A DNA stretch of 64,000 nucleotides. Source: Solanum dulcamara. Taxonomy: Eukaryota; Streptophyta; Magnoliopsida; Solanales; Solanaceae. The notes beneath the pieces were generated by a model, which did no database searches, had not been told where the DNA came from, and was given only the letters and a program-made list of their open reading frames with translations. Shown one piece after another: positions 10,569-21,849 of this stretch; position 1 is the stretch's first letter, and every line of letters begins with the position of its first letter. The DNA is taken from NCBI RefSeq assembly GCF_947179165.1, contig NC_077239.1, forward strand, positions 15,196,001-15,260,000, written 5' to 3'. The position numbers were made by a program, and so were the translations under genes.

Positions 10569-10660
10569 TGTTGATAGAATGTCTTACTTTGAGTTGATGG
10601 ACTACATAAATAAATGTTGATAGAATATCTTACTTTGAGTTGATGGACTACATAAAGGAT
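10569..10660 (+). repeat. 46-bp tandem duplication inside the transposase frame
   Basis: 10569-10614 is repeated at 10615-10660, essentially identical over the first 42 bases except for one G/A difference. The unit encodes the conserved SYFELMDYI segment. Because 46 is not a multiple of three, the duplication shifts the frame and brings in a stop. Confidence 0.9.
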
Positions 10661-12004
10661 CTAAGATATACAACAGAATGTGACTTTTTCAATAAGTGGG
10701 ATGGGCTACTGGTTCTTATTAATTGTGATAAGGTTATATTTGACATTCTCACCATGATAAAAAATGGGGATGAAGTTGAGGTGTATGTTTGCCATGGGGT
10801 GAATGAACCTGATCAGGCTCCACTTGAATTGGAGTATGTCCCCAATGTGAGGGACAATGGGTTAGATGAGGAATCTTTGAATGAGGCTTGTAACCCTAAT
10901 AATCAGCCTCATTCTTCTACTTTTCTTTCAAACCCTACTATTAAGACCTCATTTGGCCCTGAAACTTTCAACACTACTTTTGAAGTTCCTTCTTGTATTG
11001 TGCCTTCATCTCATGTACCTTCTCCTTCTGATGTGCCTCCTCCTTGTAGTGTACCTTCTCCTTCTACTATATCTTCTCCTTCTACTGTGCCTCCTCCTTC
11101 TACTGTACCTCTTCCTTTTACCGATCCAAGTGATGATGAACTAGAAGATGCTTCAGGATAAGAAGAAGATACTAACGAAGATAGTGAGGTTGACAGTTAT
11201 TTCCATTAAGAGTATGTTGATACAAGGGAAAGTAAGAGGCATTTTAGAAGGTCACAAAGGAGAAGTAGAGGTACTACTTCATAACAGATTCATGTTAATG
11301 AAAAGGGTCTAGATATAGAATATGATAAGACAAATATTGGTATTAAGAAAAGCTTAGTTGGTAAGCTAGGAGGTGATGAACCTTACTATCTAAGCTATAA
11401 ATTCCCTTGTTTTGAAATAGATGATTAAACAAATTGGGGAGATGGTGAAGAAGTTGATCAAGTAGTGCATAAACCTGTTAGAAGGAAGAAAATCCAAACA
11501 GAGTTGTGTTTGGTGAATTTTTTGAAAATATTGTTTGGAAATTGTACTAGTTTTTGCAAGTGTTGAGAAATTTAGGCTTGCACTGACAAAATATGTAGTC
11601 CAAGAAAAAATCCAAATTGAAAAATATGTGAATGAGCCTGGCTGAGTAAAGTGAGCTATTGCAAAGAGACTTTTCCTTAGTTGTTGTGTGCAAGTAAGGA
11701 TAAAACTAGTGGAGATTTCATAGTTAAAAAATATAACCCTATCCATAGATGTTTGACATCAACTTTTAACTATCTTTGCAAATCAAAATTTCTGGCCACT
11801 AAATACAAAGAGAGAATAACTCAACAACCAATATTAGCATTGTGATGTTGTAGACGATTATTAGAAAGGAGTTGGATATCCATGTTTTAGGACAAAAGTG
11901 AGAAGAGCTAGGGCCAGAGTGGTCCAAGAGATCATGGGTGATCACATTGTGGAGTATGGTAAGATTTTTGATTATAAAGATGAGGTTATGAGGAGTAATC
12001 CAGG

Positions 12005-12872
12005 TAGAGGTGTGCAAAAACTGAACCTACTGATAAATTGAACCGAAAAAAGTGTTATTGGTTTATTGCTATTGGGTTATTGGGTTAACAATTATGTAAT
12101 GATTTTATAAAAAGAAATTATTGGGTTATCGGTTCGGTATTGATTTTTCAATATTAGGTTGTTGGGTAAATCGATAACCCATTAAGACTATAATAATTTA
12201 CTATTTTAATATTTACTCATACATAAATATCAAACAAAAAATATTAATATATATAAATATATAATCACTATATCATACTATCAGTGCCCTAAACAATTCA
12301 CACTTGACACTTCACACTACTTCACACTTCACACTGTATTTACCCTTTAGACTTGTTGCTTTAGGTTTACAACGTTATAACTCAAAACCTAAATAACTAA
12401 GAACGGCGGCGACTAAGGTTAGGTGACGACAAGGCTTAGGTGATGACTAAGGTCGTGAATAGTGAGCTTACTTTCTCTCCTTTTTTACTTCTCTTCTTCT
12501 TAGTTTTCTAATTTCTCCTCTTTTCCGTACCCACTTTCACAAAAAATTTGACTTCGCTTGTAAAATATTAGGAGATTATTTCATCCTAATTGGTGTTAAA
12601 TCTTATGATCATTTGAATATTTTCCTTAAGAAACTCTTTTTTTCCAGTAATGTTCAAGATTTTCAAAAATTATTAGAAAAGTCGTATATTTATTTTAAAA
12701 GCATTTTCTTATTGGTTAAATCTAAAAACCAAACCGTTAAAGACAAAAAATTTATAACAAATATCTTATTGATTTGATTATCGGTTTAGCGTATTTAAAA
12801 ATCAAAAACTGATAAACTGAGCCGATAATACTTAAAATCGAACCGAACCAAACCGACATATATACACCCCTA
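12005..12872. mobile_element. hAT-type non-autonomous element inserted in the MULE
   Basis: 868 bp with ends TAGAGGTGTGCA and, reversed, TAGGGGTGTATA, flanked by AATCCAGG (11997-12004) and AATCTAGG (12873-12880): an 8-bp target duplication with one later change. Removing it would rejoin the conserved NPG...T segment of the transposase in one frame, confirming the borders. The interior is AT-rich with AACCGAACC-like words near both ends. No transposase is present. It shares end type with the element at 39358. Confidence 0.85.
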
Positions 12873-14314
12873 AATCTAGGTAGAACTTGTGTTGTGAGTA
12901 TTGCAGAAAAAAATGAAACTCGTCAGAAAATATTTCAAGAATTTTATGTTTGCTTTCATGCTTTAAAGAAAGCATTCTTTGGAGGTGCTAGGAGGTTGAT
13001 TGGTTTGGATGGGTGTTTCCTCAAAGGTGTGTGCAAAGGCCAGTTGTTAGTGACAGTTTGCATAGATGAAAACAACCAAATGTTGCCTATAGCTTGGGTA
13101 GTTGTTGAGGTTGAAAATAAGGATACCAGGACATGGTTTCTTGATCTAGTAAGGAATGATCTTGATCTTGGAGAAAGGCATCAACTTACCATCATTACTG
13201 ATATGCAAAAAGCATTACCATATTTACTATTTTATTATCTTTTTTATTTTTTTTAGTTTTGCATTTTAGTTATTATTTGCCTCTTATGTTGGTTTGTAAG
13301 GAACTAAAAATTGCTATTCAAAAGGTGTTGCCAATGATTAAACACTAAAAATATGCAAGACATGTTCTTGTAAAATTGGTGTAAAAACTGAAAAGGAGTA
13401 GAAAGAAGAAGAGTATTTTGGAGGATTGGTAAATCCATAGTTGAAGCTGAGTTGAAGGACAATATACATGAAATGAAGAAGTTGAAAAATGTATGTTTGG
13501 ATGATCTTTTATGATACAACTTAGATACATGGTGCAAGAGATATTTTTAAGACCATAACAAATGTGATGTTGTGGACAACAATATAACAGAAAATTTTAA
13601 TGCATGGATACTGCTTGCAAGGTATAAAACAATCATTACAATTCTTTGGGAGATTAGAGTGAAGATGATGAAAAGAATTGGTGATTTGAAACATTTCTCA
13701 AACACTTGGATAATTGTTATATCTCCTATATCTATGAAGATTTTGCAAAAAAATATTGACAAGTCCATGCAGTGCAACTTGTCTTGGAATGAAGAAAGAG
13801 ATTTTGAGATTAATCATTTTGGTTTTACATATATTATAGACATTGTTAGTAGGAGTTGTAGTTGCAGATCTTGGCAACTTAGAAGCATTCCTTGTACTCA
13901 TAGTGTTGCTGCCCTTCATTACAAGGAGTTGGAACCAATCAATTATGTAGATAGTTGATATGGCGAGGAGACCTACCTCAGCACATATGCCCATTTTATT
14001 CAACCAATGAATAACATAAAAATGTGGCCAACATCAACTAATCCAAGTGTAAAGCCACCAAAGATCAAGAAGTTTCCTGGAATATCAATGAGGCAAATGA
14101 AAGTAGAAAAACTTAAAAGCTTAGCAAATGTGGTGCTTTTATGAATTATACCAAATGTGATACACATGGACAAAATAAAAGAGGATGTCCTACAAGAGAC
14201 CAAGCTGGTCCAAGTCAATTAGCTGAAACATCTTCTCAAGCATAGGTACTTTTATTTGAGTGGTTCAAATGTAAGATATATGTACATATATCTCATTAAT
14301 ATATGAGTATACAG

Positions 14315-14450
14315 GCTACTGGAAGAAAAAGAGGAAGAGCAAGAGGAAGAGGCAGAGGTCCAAGTCAACCAACTGAAATATCTTCTCAAGCACAACTATT
14401 TTTTATTTGTATTTATTTGTTACTTTCAAATGTAAGATATATGAACATGT

Positions 14451-14522
<72 letters not shown>

Positions 14523-14794
14523 GGGCTACTAGTAAAGCAAGAGGCAGAGTAAGAGACAATGGTTCAATCCAGCCACTTGGAGCTTCTTCACAGGTAGTGT
14601 ATTGATTTGTAAAGGAAATAGTTATACTTATATGCACTAATATGTGTAAAATCAGGCCACCAAAAATAATAAAAATGGTATAGGAAGATGTAGAGGAAGA
14701 GGTAGTGTTTCAAGTCTTTCAAGTGTTACAACTCAATCATATGGAACTGCTACACACACAAAGGTAATCTATATAATTATTTTACCAACTATAT

Positions 14795-14833
<39 letters not shown>

Positions 14834-15061
14834 TAATATTTGAATTTCAATAAACAACATGTAAGTGGTCGAGGTAGAGTAAGAGGAATAGGTCAAGAAA
14901 GAAATGTGAATGAAGGCATAGGTAGAGGAAAAGAAATGCCTCAACATAGTCAAAATAATTCTGAAGCAACAGGCAGTGGAGGAGGCCGAGAAAGTGGGAA
15001 GAGACCAGTAGAACATGAGAACACCAGTGGAGGATAAACAAGACCTTTTAAAAGGCCAAGG
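14315..15061 (+). pseudogene. Reiterated Arg/Gly-rich exon-like units
   Basis: Four exon-like blocks follow the transposase: 14315-14392, 14525-14593, 14656-14763 and about 14873-15037. Each opens with GCTAC or GCCAC after an AG, or has a similar start, and encodes runs such as RKRGRARGRGRG, KARGRVRD, GIGRCRGRGS and GRGRVRG. Several end TCTTC(T/A)CA before a GT donor. The spacers share the words TCAAATGTAAGATATATG and hold (TA)n tracts. This looks like duplication of one intron-exon unit. Basic C-terminal tails occur in MULE proteins, but repeated exons are unusual. Some donors are lost, for example after 14392. Confidence 0.5.
14454..14522. repeat. Compound (TA)n(GA)n microsatellite
   Basis: A (TA) run to about 14498 is followed by a (GA) run to about 14522, ending just before the third Arg/Gly exon-like block. 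A shorter (TA)n tract lies at 14803-14829. Confidence 0.95.
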
Positions 15062-15938
15062 ATTGTAAGGGTTTGAATATACCAAGCTGAAGATGACTTT
15101 ACAAATCTTAATGTAAGTAGTGACTTTATATATGCATAATTTAGATTTATACACAGCCTAAATATCATCTGATTTAAATATTTCTTATTTGACTATACAA
15201 CTTGGTCTTGCCAAGTAAAGGAGTGATCAATACTGGTACAATAGTGACAAAGAGGGCTAATGTTGTTACTAGTGATATTGACTATACACCAAGACGTGGA
15301 TTCAAATGGAAGGGGAAGAAAACTATTACCAATAAATCTTGAAAGAATGAGGGATAAAAAAGTTATTTAAACCCCGTCTGCATTAGATACTAGTAATCAA
15401 AGACAAATCATTTCTAGTAGGAAGACCCATGTGCCACAGAAGTAGAGCATTCTGATGTTTTGTTGTTGATATTGACAAACAGATTTTAATTGTGTATATT
15501 TTGGTAATGTTTATTGTTGGAATCTGTTTTTGTTAGGTACCAATCAAACAATATTTTGTTAGGTACCTTTAGGTATCAAACTTCATTTTTGTGAGGTACC
15601 AAATAAACAAGATCAATTTATTGGTTGTAGTTCAAATTGAAACATTGATTATGTTGGAATGAAGTCGCCATTTTGTCCAATTAGTATAATAGTTTTGTTG
15701 CTCTTAGTTCTATGAACATCTTTCTAAATTTTCTCAAATGGATATCCCAATAAGATAGACAGAAAACATAGAAGGATTGACCTATTTGGAAGTGATACAA
15801 ATGCTATTTTATAAAGCCTTACACAACCAAATACACTTACAACTTGTTAAATTCATAACTATTCTGACAACATAAAGAAAAAAAAAGAACCAAACCAATG
15901 ATGTAGAGTAGAACTATGGTAATTTTGATTGCACACAA
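15062..15938. other. Presumed MULE tail and flank
   Basis: No conserved domain is seen. Between 15525 and 15602 the word TTTGTTAGGTACC (third copy TTTGTGAGGTACC) occurs three times, each around the palindrome GGTACC. The 15600-15938 part is the 3' side of the minus-strand frame that ends at 15939. Confidence 0.4.
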
Positions 15939-16136
15939 CTACATATTCCATCCTTCACATTCTTGGTAAGGCTTAAAAATAGAAAAAAACACCACGACAA
16001 TGAAGACGATTAGCATCCAATTACAACATATGATCTTTTTATTCTTCTCCTTCATAAACCATTTGTTAGTTTCAACACGACTTTCATAAAAGGGTAATGA
16101 TTCTTCTAACTCATTAATTATATTCGCTAATTTAGG
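15939..16136 (-). pseudogene. Truncated frame: coiled segment plus C-terminal membrane helix
   Basis: An open minus-strand frame of about 65 codons with no ATG at its cut end. It reads LANIINELEESLPFYESRV (helical, coiled-coil-like), then a Lys-rich loop, then a hydrophobic helix WMLIVFIVVVFFSIF and a short tail ending EGWNM before TAG. A short coiled segment and single C-terminal helix is the tail arrangement of plant GRF-type zinc-finger membrane proteins, a family often seen with MULEs. The GRF part itself is not present, so this is a guess. The upstream part is cut by the truncated LTR starting at about 16131. Confidence 0.5.
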
Positions 16137-19100
16137 CCTAGGGAGAGTTCCTGTGTATTTTTCAGAAGCTCCGAGGATGTTTTGATCTTTTTAAGGCTTA
16201 AAGTTAGTTTGGTTGTGACTGATTGGATTCCGGTTCAAGGAGACCTCAAATTTGAATTCTGATGGTTCGATTGAGTTTGGAACATCAAATTTAGTATGAC
16301 ATCATATATAGTTTTTGTGTACAAGATTTCAAACAAATCCCAAGGATCAATTCAGAAACTTCGTGGAATTTTTCGATTTGCTGAGTTCTGGTGTGATCAC
16401 GATCATGAAGGGCCTGTCACTTTCACAACAACCTCTTTATCAGAGGCCTCTCACGTTCTTGAAGGGAGAGATTTTTATTGGAGTTCTCTTAAGCGTACAG
16501 TGGGTCGTGATTGCGAAGCCTGCGAAAATAACACGTGATTCGCGAAAGCGAGACCTGAGCGGTTTATGGCTGGGGTTTTAGCCTTATTCTCTATTTTCAG
16601 ACTTTGAAAACTTGTTTGGATGAAATTTAAGTGATCTTTTGATTCTATTTGATTGGTTAAGTGTTCTTAGCCTAAAATCTACATTATCGATCCATTATAT
16701 CATGATTTGTACCTTGAATTAAGGGTTTTGGATCCCAAATTTTAGAGAATTTTCTTCATGAACTTTAAATTTCGTAAAATTGGGATTGTGGAATATTTTG
16801 AACTCTATTTTTGAAATTCTTTAATGGATTCCTAATGCCTTTAGGATCATTTTCATCTAAAAATTCTCGGATTTAAACCCCATTTTTAGAATCAGATATT
16901 TGAGCTATTTTGACTTCTTTTGCCCGAATTTCATGATTTTTGGTGTCGTTAGTTTTGTATCTTGATTGTGAATCATAATTTGACTAGATTGTGGTGAGTT
17001 GGAGGCTATTCGTAAGGGAGAAACTCAAATACTTAATCTATCGGTTATTGATTAAGGCAAGTAAAGTTCTAAAACCTCGTAAATCTTTTAGATTACTTGA
17101 ACTTGATTTCATATATGTGTTAGGGTAAAATGGAAATAAAATTTGGGATGATAATTATGTGAATTGTGCCTAATAAAAGATCAGGGTAGTAAAAAAGACT
17201 GTGTGCTATGATTTGATCGAAAATATGAACTCCTTGACTTGAACTTGACATGAATTTGATAATATGCTATGATAGCCTAAATGTGATTATGAAATTGATG
17301 AATTTGTTATTTGTTTATTGTTGATCATGGGAATTGACTGGACATACTTTCTCAGCGATTGATCTTAAATATGATAAAGGGATAATGATATGTATACTTG
17401 AAGAGTCATAATGATATAAATGATGTACTTGTTGATGTTGATATATTATTGATAGTGTGAAATAAATTACATTGATATAAATTGCGTTGTGACTGTGGAC
17501 ACTATCATTCTCTCATTATTTATGTTAATATGCTTATTTTTGTTGGTTCTATAACACTGTGATGAGACTCGATTGATACTTATGCCGATGGAAAATAGTT
17601 TTGGTGGATTGATACTTATGCCGATGGGAAATAGTTCTGGTGGATACATATAGAGAAGAAATAGGGATCGTGCCACACGTTTATGGAAGAGTTATATATG
17701 AGAGAGATGGGATCAACCCACACATCTGTAGAGTATACATGGTACTTTTGCGTCCTCTATGGTTTCTGTTCTGTTATACAACAGATATGTATCATTAGGA
17801 CATACATGCATCATTCTATGTGGGATCGCTTTGCATTGCATCTTATCTGTCATCGTGAAGTTGTGTATATGCTCCTTGTGCTATGTAATTTAATCTATTT
17901 GGAGCTGATATGACTTATTCGGTGATACTATTAAGCTATTATTGACCTATGTGCTGTATGAACTGTGTAGAGTAGATTGGGCTAATTTCTATATATGTTA
18001 TAGTTGAGGAGGTTAGCTTGGAAGAAAAGGAGTTCCAATATCTGTTAGATTTACTTGGATTTCTTAGTTGGTGTAAGACCTCGAAAGTCGGAAAGTTGGA
18101 ATGAAGAAAGAATCTCAAGAAAATGGGATAACCTCAGGTCTACTACTCCATCTATGGATTGTAGCAATCTTTATGACTCATAAAGATGAGTTGTAGAGGG
18201 ATCTATTAAGCCTGTCTAAGACCAAACTCAGTAGAGGTCTCTATGACTCAACAGGACAAGTCGTAGTCTTATTGACGAGTCATAAGGTTGGCTCAGAATA
18301 AAACTTCAAAGGCTTAAAATTTGTAAATTTTCAGGCCTGCAGAACGATAAGGGTCTACGACCCATAATCTTGAAGATAAATCGTAATAGAGGGTCGTAGT
18401 GAAACTTCAGAGACTCACAACTCCAGTAATTTTTAGACCCTGCAGGATGACTCTAGTTAATGAGTCATAGAAGTACGTAAGAATCATAGAACCCAACTAA
18501 TAGGGTCAAATTTTGGAATTTAATAAAAGGTATAAAGGTCTTTTTCCAAGTTCAGTTCAATGTATCTAAAAACTTTTACGGCCAAGTTCAAAGCCTATAA
18601 GTACCCAAACCCTTCAAATTCCCCTCATATTCTAAGTCATTCTAAAATTTCCCTAAGGCAAGACTAAGAAATTCTCTCAAGGTTCTTCACCAAATCCCAA
18701 GCTAGGGTTTCAAGAGCAACAAGTTCCTTCTTCAATTTATGAGCTAAATTCATTAGGTATGTGGGGATTTATCCATGGTTTCCTTTCACCCATGGAGTCC
18801 CAAGGTTTCTCTCAAACATCTCTTTAAATTTCAATAGTTTTGTAACCCTAGTTTTGATGAATTGCATTGGGTTGTTTCAATTACGTTTTAAATTGTTATC
18901 AATGATCATTATAAGTATGATTCTACATTAATTGCATGATTTTAAGTTGAATTATGAATTCCCCTACATAAAGCTATTTTCAATGATGATCTACATGTAT
19001 TATGATTATGAAGTTCAATGATTTTCAAAGAAAGTTTTATAAATGAAGTTGAGACTCATGATTAAATGATGATGGTTATAATGATGATCCAAGAAATTTA

Positions 19101-20593
19101 TTATGGTGTGATAAGGAAAATTCTCACATAAGTTATAATTTAAGATGGTGTTAAAGACAATTCTCACCAAAACTATGGATTCCCATGAATCACTAAAGTT
19201 AATGAGCTACTCTAATGATTATTTTCATGATCAAGTTAATGTTGATGCTTCTATTTTATAATGAATTTCGTTGGAATATTGACTAAGCATTGAGAGGACT
19301 TATAGGTGAGTTTCGGTCCGATAACATAATTAGTTATCCAAAGGGAATCCTAGTAGCAACCTAAAGTCCCAAACTACATTGCCGCCGCAGGTCACCTTAT
19401 GACTTAGCTAGTGGATCTACATATAGCTCACAAAGTTAATGTTGTTCTCATGGATTCTGCCTTGGCAAGTAGCCTCTCTCTTCTTGATGTGAGAGTTATA
19501 TTAGATTCCATGTTATAGCTCGCATATTCTTAGATATCAGTTATAGATCTTGTCCCATACAAGTTATATGAAAGGATGTAAGTTTTACTATGAATATTCT
19601 ATGATGCATTGATAAAAAGTTTTCATGTATTTTCAAATGCTTTTAAGCTTTATTCATGTTTATTTATGACCGGTCTTGTACCCTATGTCATATTTCTCAT
19701 GTCCTATTGCTTGATCATGCATGTTTCATATACTTAGTACCTTCTATGTACTAACATATATTATGCCTAGATTATCTCATAATGTAGGAATGGATGATAC
19801 TCATGCTCCTCGCATTCGTGGCTAGATTGACTTAACATTCTTGAGTTGTCATTGGTGAGTCCTAATTGATCGAGGATGGGACATTCTTTCATATGTTACT
19901 TTGACTTTTTTTATGATTCGGGTGAGCTACGAGCTTATCCTAAGCCCCTCTTAAGTTTAGTATAGAGGCATGTTTAGATGTTGAGTAATTGATATAGTCT
20001 ATTTTGGACTTTGGGATTGAGTTACTTTCCTTTGTATTCTATGTTTATTTGATTCTTCCACTTATTTTATTATATTCATTTACCTTATGTATGTGATGTC
20101 TACTAAGATGGCTTAGTTGGGATCCTTCGAGCTCCTAATCACCATGTCACATCTAGGTCTTAAGCTCAGGTCGTGATAGTTGGCTTGCTGAGTATCATAT
20201 TGTTTGGTACTCACCCCCTGCTATCTACACTTATGTAGGTTCCAAGCCCGAATAGTGATTTAGTCTTTCTTTCCCTTCATCCGAGGCTTTAGAAGAGACT
20301 TGAGAGGTAGTCGTTCGATGTCGGTGATCTTCCTTGTCCCTTTTGTTTATGCTTTGTTCTACTTGAGAAAAAAAGATATTGAGACTTGTATTTATTTCTA
20401 TTTTTTATATTAGAGGCTCGTACATGTGATAATCAGTCCTTTGGGGTTATTGTAGTTGACTAAGACTTTCACTTTCATATATTTATCTACATATTTAAAT
20501 TGTTTCCACATTATTTTGCAAATGTTAGGTCGTATATTAACTTGGCTGGTGGGAAAAGATAAGTGCCACCATACTCGGACTCAGGTCATAACA
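16131..20593 (+). mobile_element. Element A, 5' LTR (left-truncated, with nested solo LTR)
   Basis: 16131-18071 plus 20184-20593 align along their length with the LTR at 28561-31296 and, in reverse, with 24981-27611. The first 0.4 kb or so of the LTR is missing: homology starts at TTTAGGCCTAGG. The right end reads CATAACA, just before the primer-binding site at 20596. A cluster of TCGCGAAAGCGA-like words lies near 16500-16560. The LTR is interrupted by the solo LTR at 18072-20178. Confidence 0.8.
18072..20178 (+). mobile_element. Solo LTR of a second Ty3 family, nested in LTR A
   Basis: About 2.1 kb beginning TGTAAGACCTCG and ending GGTCGTGATA. GTTGG lies on both sides (18067-18071 and 20179-20183), a 5-bp target duplication. 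LTR A text resumes on the right exactly where it stopped on the left (TTAGTTGG/CTTG, compare 30892). No internal region remains, so unequal or intra-element recombination removed it. Starting text and internal layout resemble element C's LTR. Confidence 0.88.
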
Positions 20594-20595
20594 AA

Positions 20596-20609
20596 TTGGC
20601 ATCAGAGCC
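20596..20609 (+). promoter_or_regulatory. Primer-binding site of element A
   Basis: TTGGCATCAGAGCC, two bases past the LTR end. It matches the 3' end of initiator-Met tRNA (TGGTATCAGAGC) with one change. Confidence 0.8.
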
Positions 20610-20791
20610 TCAGGCTCATAGGTATCATGTGTACAAGCCTAGTCTAAGTGTAGTCTTGAGGATCGTATAGAGACATATGTACTTTTCTTTGAGAGGATAT
20701 GAAGATTTGTAGGAAAACTTCGTTTATTCATTCTTTCTTATCATGCGTGGTTGCTATCACAAGTTTTGAGTGTGGCTTGTTATTTTGGCAG

Positions 20792-21800
20792 ATGCCAAGG
20801 ACTAAAGCTTCAACTATAGGTAGAGGGGAGGCAGTCTCTGAGGAAGTTGTTAAGATCCCGGCTAGGGTTAGAGGTAGAGGCCAAGCTCGATGAGCGGCAC
20901 TAGTTAGAGGTCATGCTAGAGAGGCTTCTAGAGCCATATGTTAAGGTTGGTAAGGACCAGGTTCCTCTAGGATTTGTGGCACTATTATTTTAGGAGAATT
21001 TATTGAGGATGCTAGGTGTGTTAGAGAGTTTTATTTAGGGTGTTGCAAGCACACCACAGGACTCATAGACTAGAGTTGGGGCATAGACCCCAGAACAACA
21101 TCAAGTCCCAGTTGTTCTGGATCAGGTGGGTCAGCAACCATTGGTTCCCATACCAACTATCTCTACGCAGGTTGCTCTAGATATGGTGATGACAGTAGTT
21201 GATCAATAGTGTTATGAGATGTTTTAGAAGATAAAACCAACCTAGATTCAGGGTGGTAGGAGCGAGGATGCTAATGAGTTCTTAACGCTATGCCATGGGA
21301 TGATAGAGCCTCTAGTTTTTATGTTGTGGTTCCGCGAGGTAGAGGTATGGTTCAGGATGGTGGTGGTAGGAGAGCTCAGTGCTATGCTTTTCTTGGAAGA
21401 ACCAAGACTGAGGCTTCTTATGCAGTTATTATAGGTATTATCCAGGTTGCTATAGACCTGCATTTGTGTTATTTGATCCTGGATCTACATTCTCCTATAT
21501 GTCTATCTATTTTGCATCTTTTTTTGATTTGACTTGTGATCTCATGCCCATGCCTATTCATGTTTATATACCCATGGGTGAGCCCCTAGTGGTGGATCGA
21601 GTGTATCCATCATTTCTTGTGTCTTTAGTCGAGTAAAATACTTGGGTGAACATGATTATTCTAGGGATGGTAGACTTTGATGTGATATTAGGTATGGATT
21701 GGCTTTCTCCTTATTGTGCTATTCTTGATTTTTATGCTAAAATTATTACCTTAGCCATACCTGGTATCCCGAGGATCGAGTGGAAGGGTACTAGTGATTC
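20792..21800 (+). pseudogene. Element A gag remnant and protease
   Basis: Gag opens at 20792 with MPRTKASTIGRG and an Arg/Gly-rich stretch, then soon meets stops. Read through, it shows LLRMLGVLESF and RSEDANEFLTLC, which begin the capsid. At about 21290 it jumps to the Gly/Arg-rich segment that normally lies just before the protease, so most of the capsid and the zinc knuckle are deleted. The protease follows with frameshifts: text like FDPGSTFSYMSI near 21475 (Asp present), then VDFDVILGMDWLSPY at 21670. It cannot make a working Gag. Confidence 0.75.
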
Positions 21801-21849
21801 TTATCCTAGTAAGGTCATCTCCTACATGAATTCCCATAGGTTGATTAAT

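Larger units (their letters stand above)
10489..14245 (+). pseudogene. Mutator-like (MuDR) transposase, decayed
   Basis: Pieces of a MULE transposase appear in order. The N-terminal domain has GPPLEYIGGSV, then SYFELMDYIKDL and GDEVEVYVCHGV (10489-10820), and a Pro/Ser-rich linker follows (10990-11130). The pre-catalytic domain ends in MRSNPG at 12004. The catalytic domain at 12894-13220 has RRLIGLDGCFLKGVCKGQLL, with one of the expected acidic residues, and TIITDMQKAL with the next. Text like NITENFNAWI follows at 13580. A SWIM finger CSCRSWQLRSIPCTH is near 13856-13900 and a knuckle TKCDTHGQNKRGCP near 14147-14190. Stops and frameshifts occur throughout. A 46-bp duplication and a hAT insertion also break it. 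A likely intron lies between about 13215 and 13300. Confidence 0.85.

Noticed and set aside
10881..11144. Leu-rich frame of 87 codons
   Set aside because: A shifted reading of the Pro/Ser-rich linker of the MULE transposase.
20596..20609. Possible tRNA gene because of tRNA-like text
   Set aside because: It is only a primer-binding site complementary to a tRNA end; no cloverleaf.
20456..20893. Possible small genes at the LTR A end
   Set aside because: Inside the LTR and the Gag start; explained by element A.
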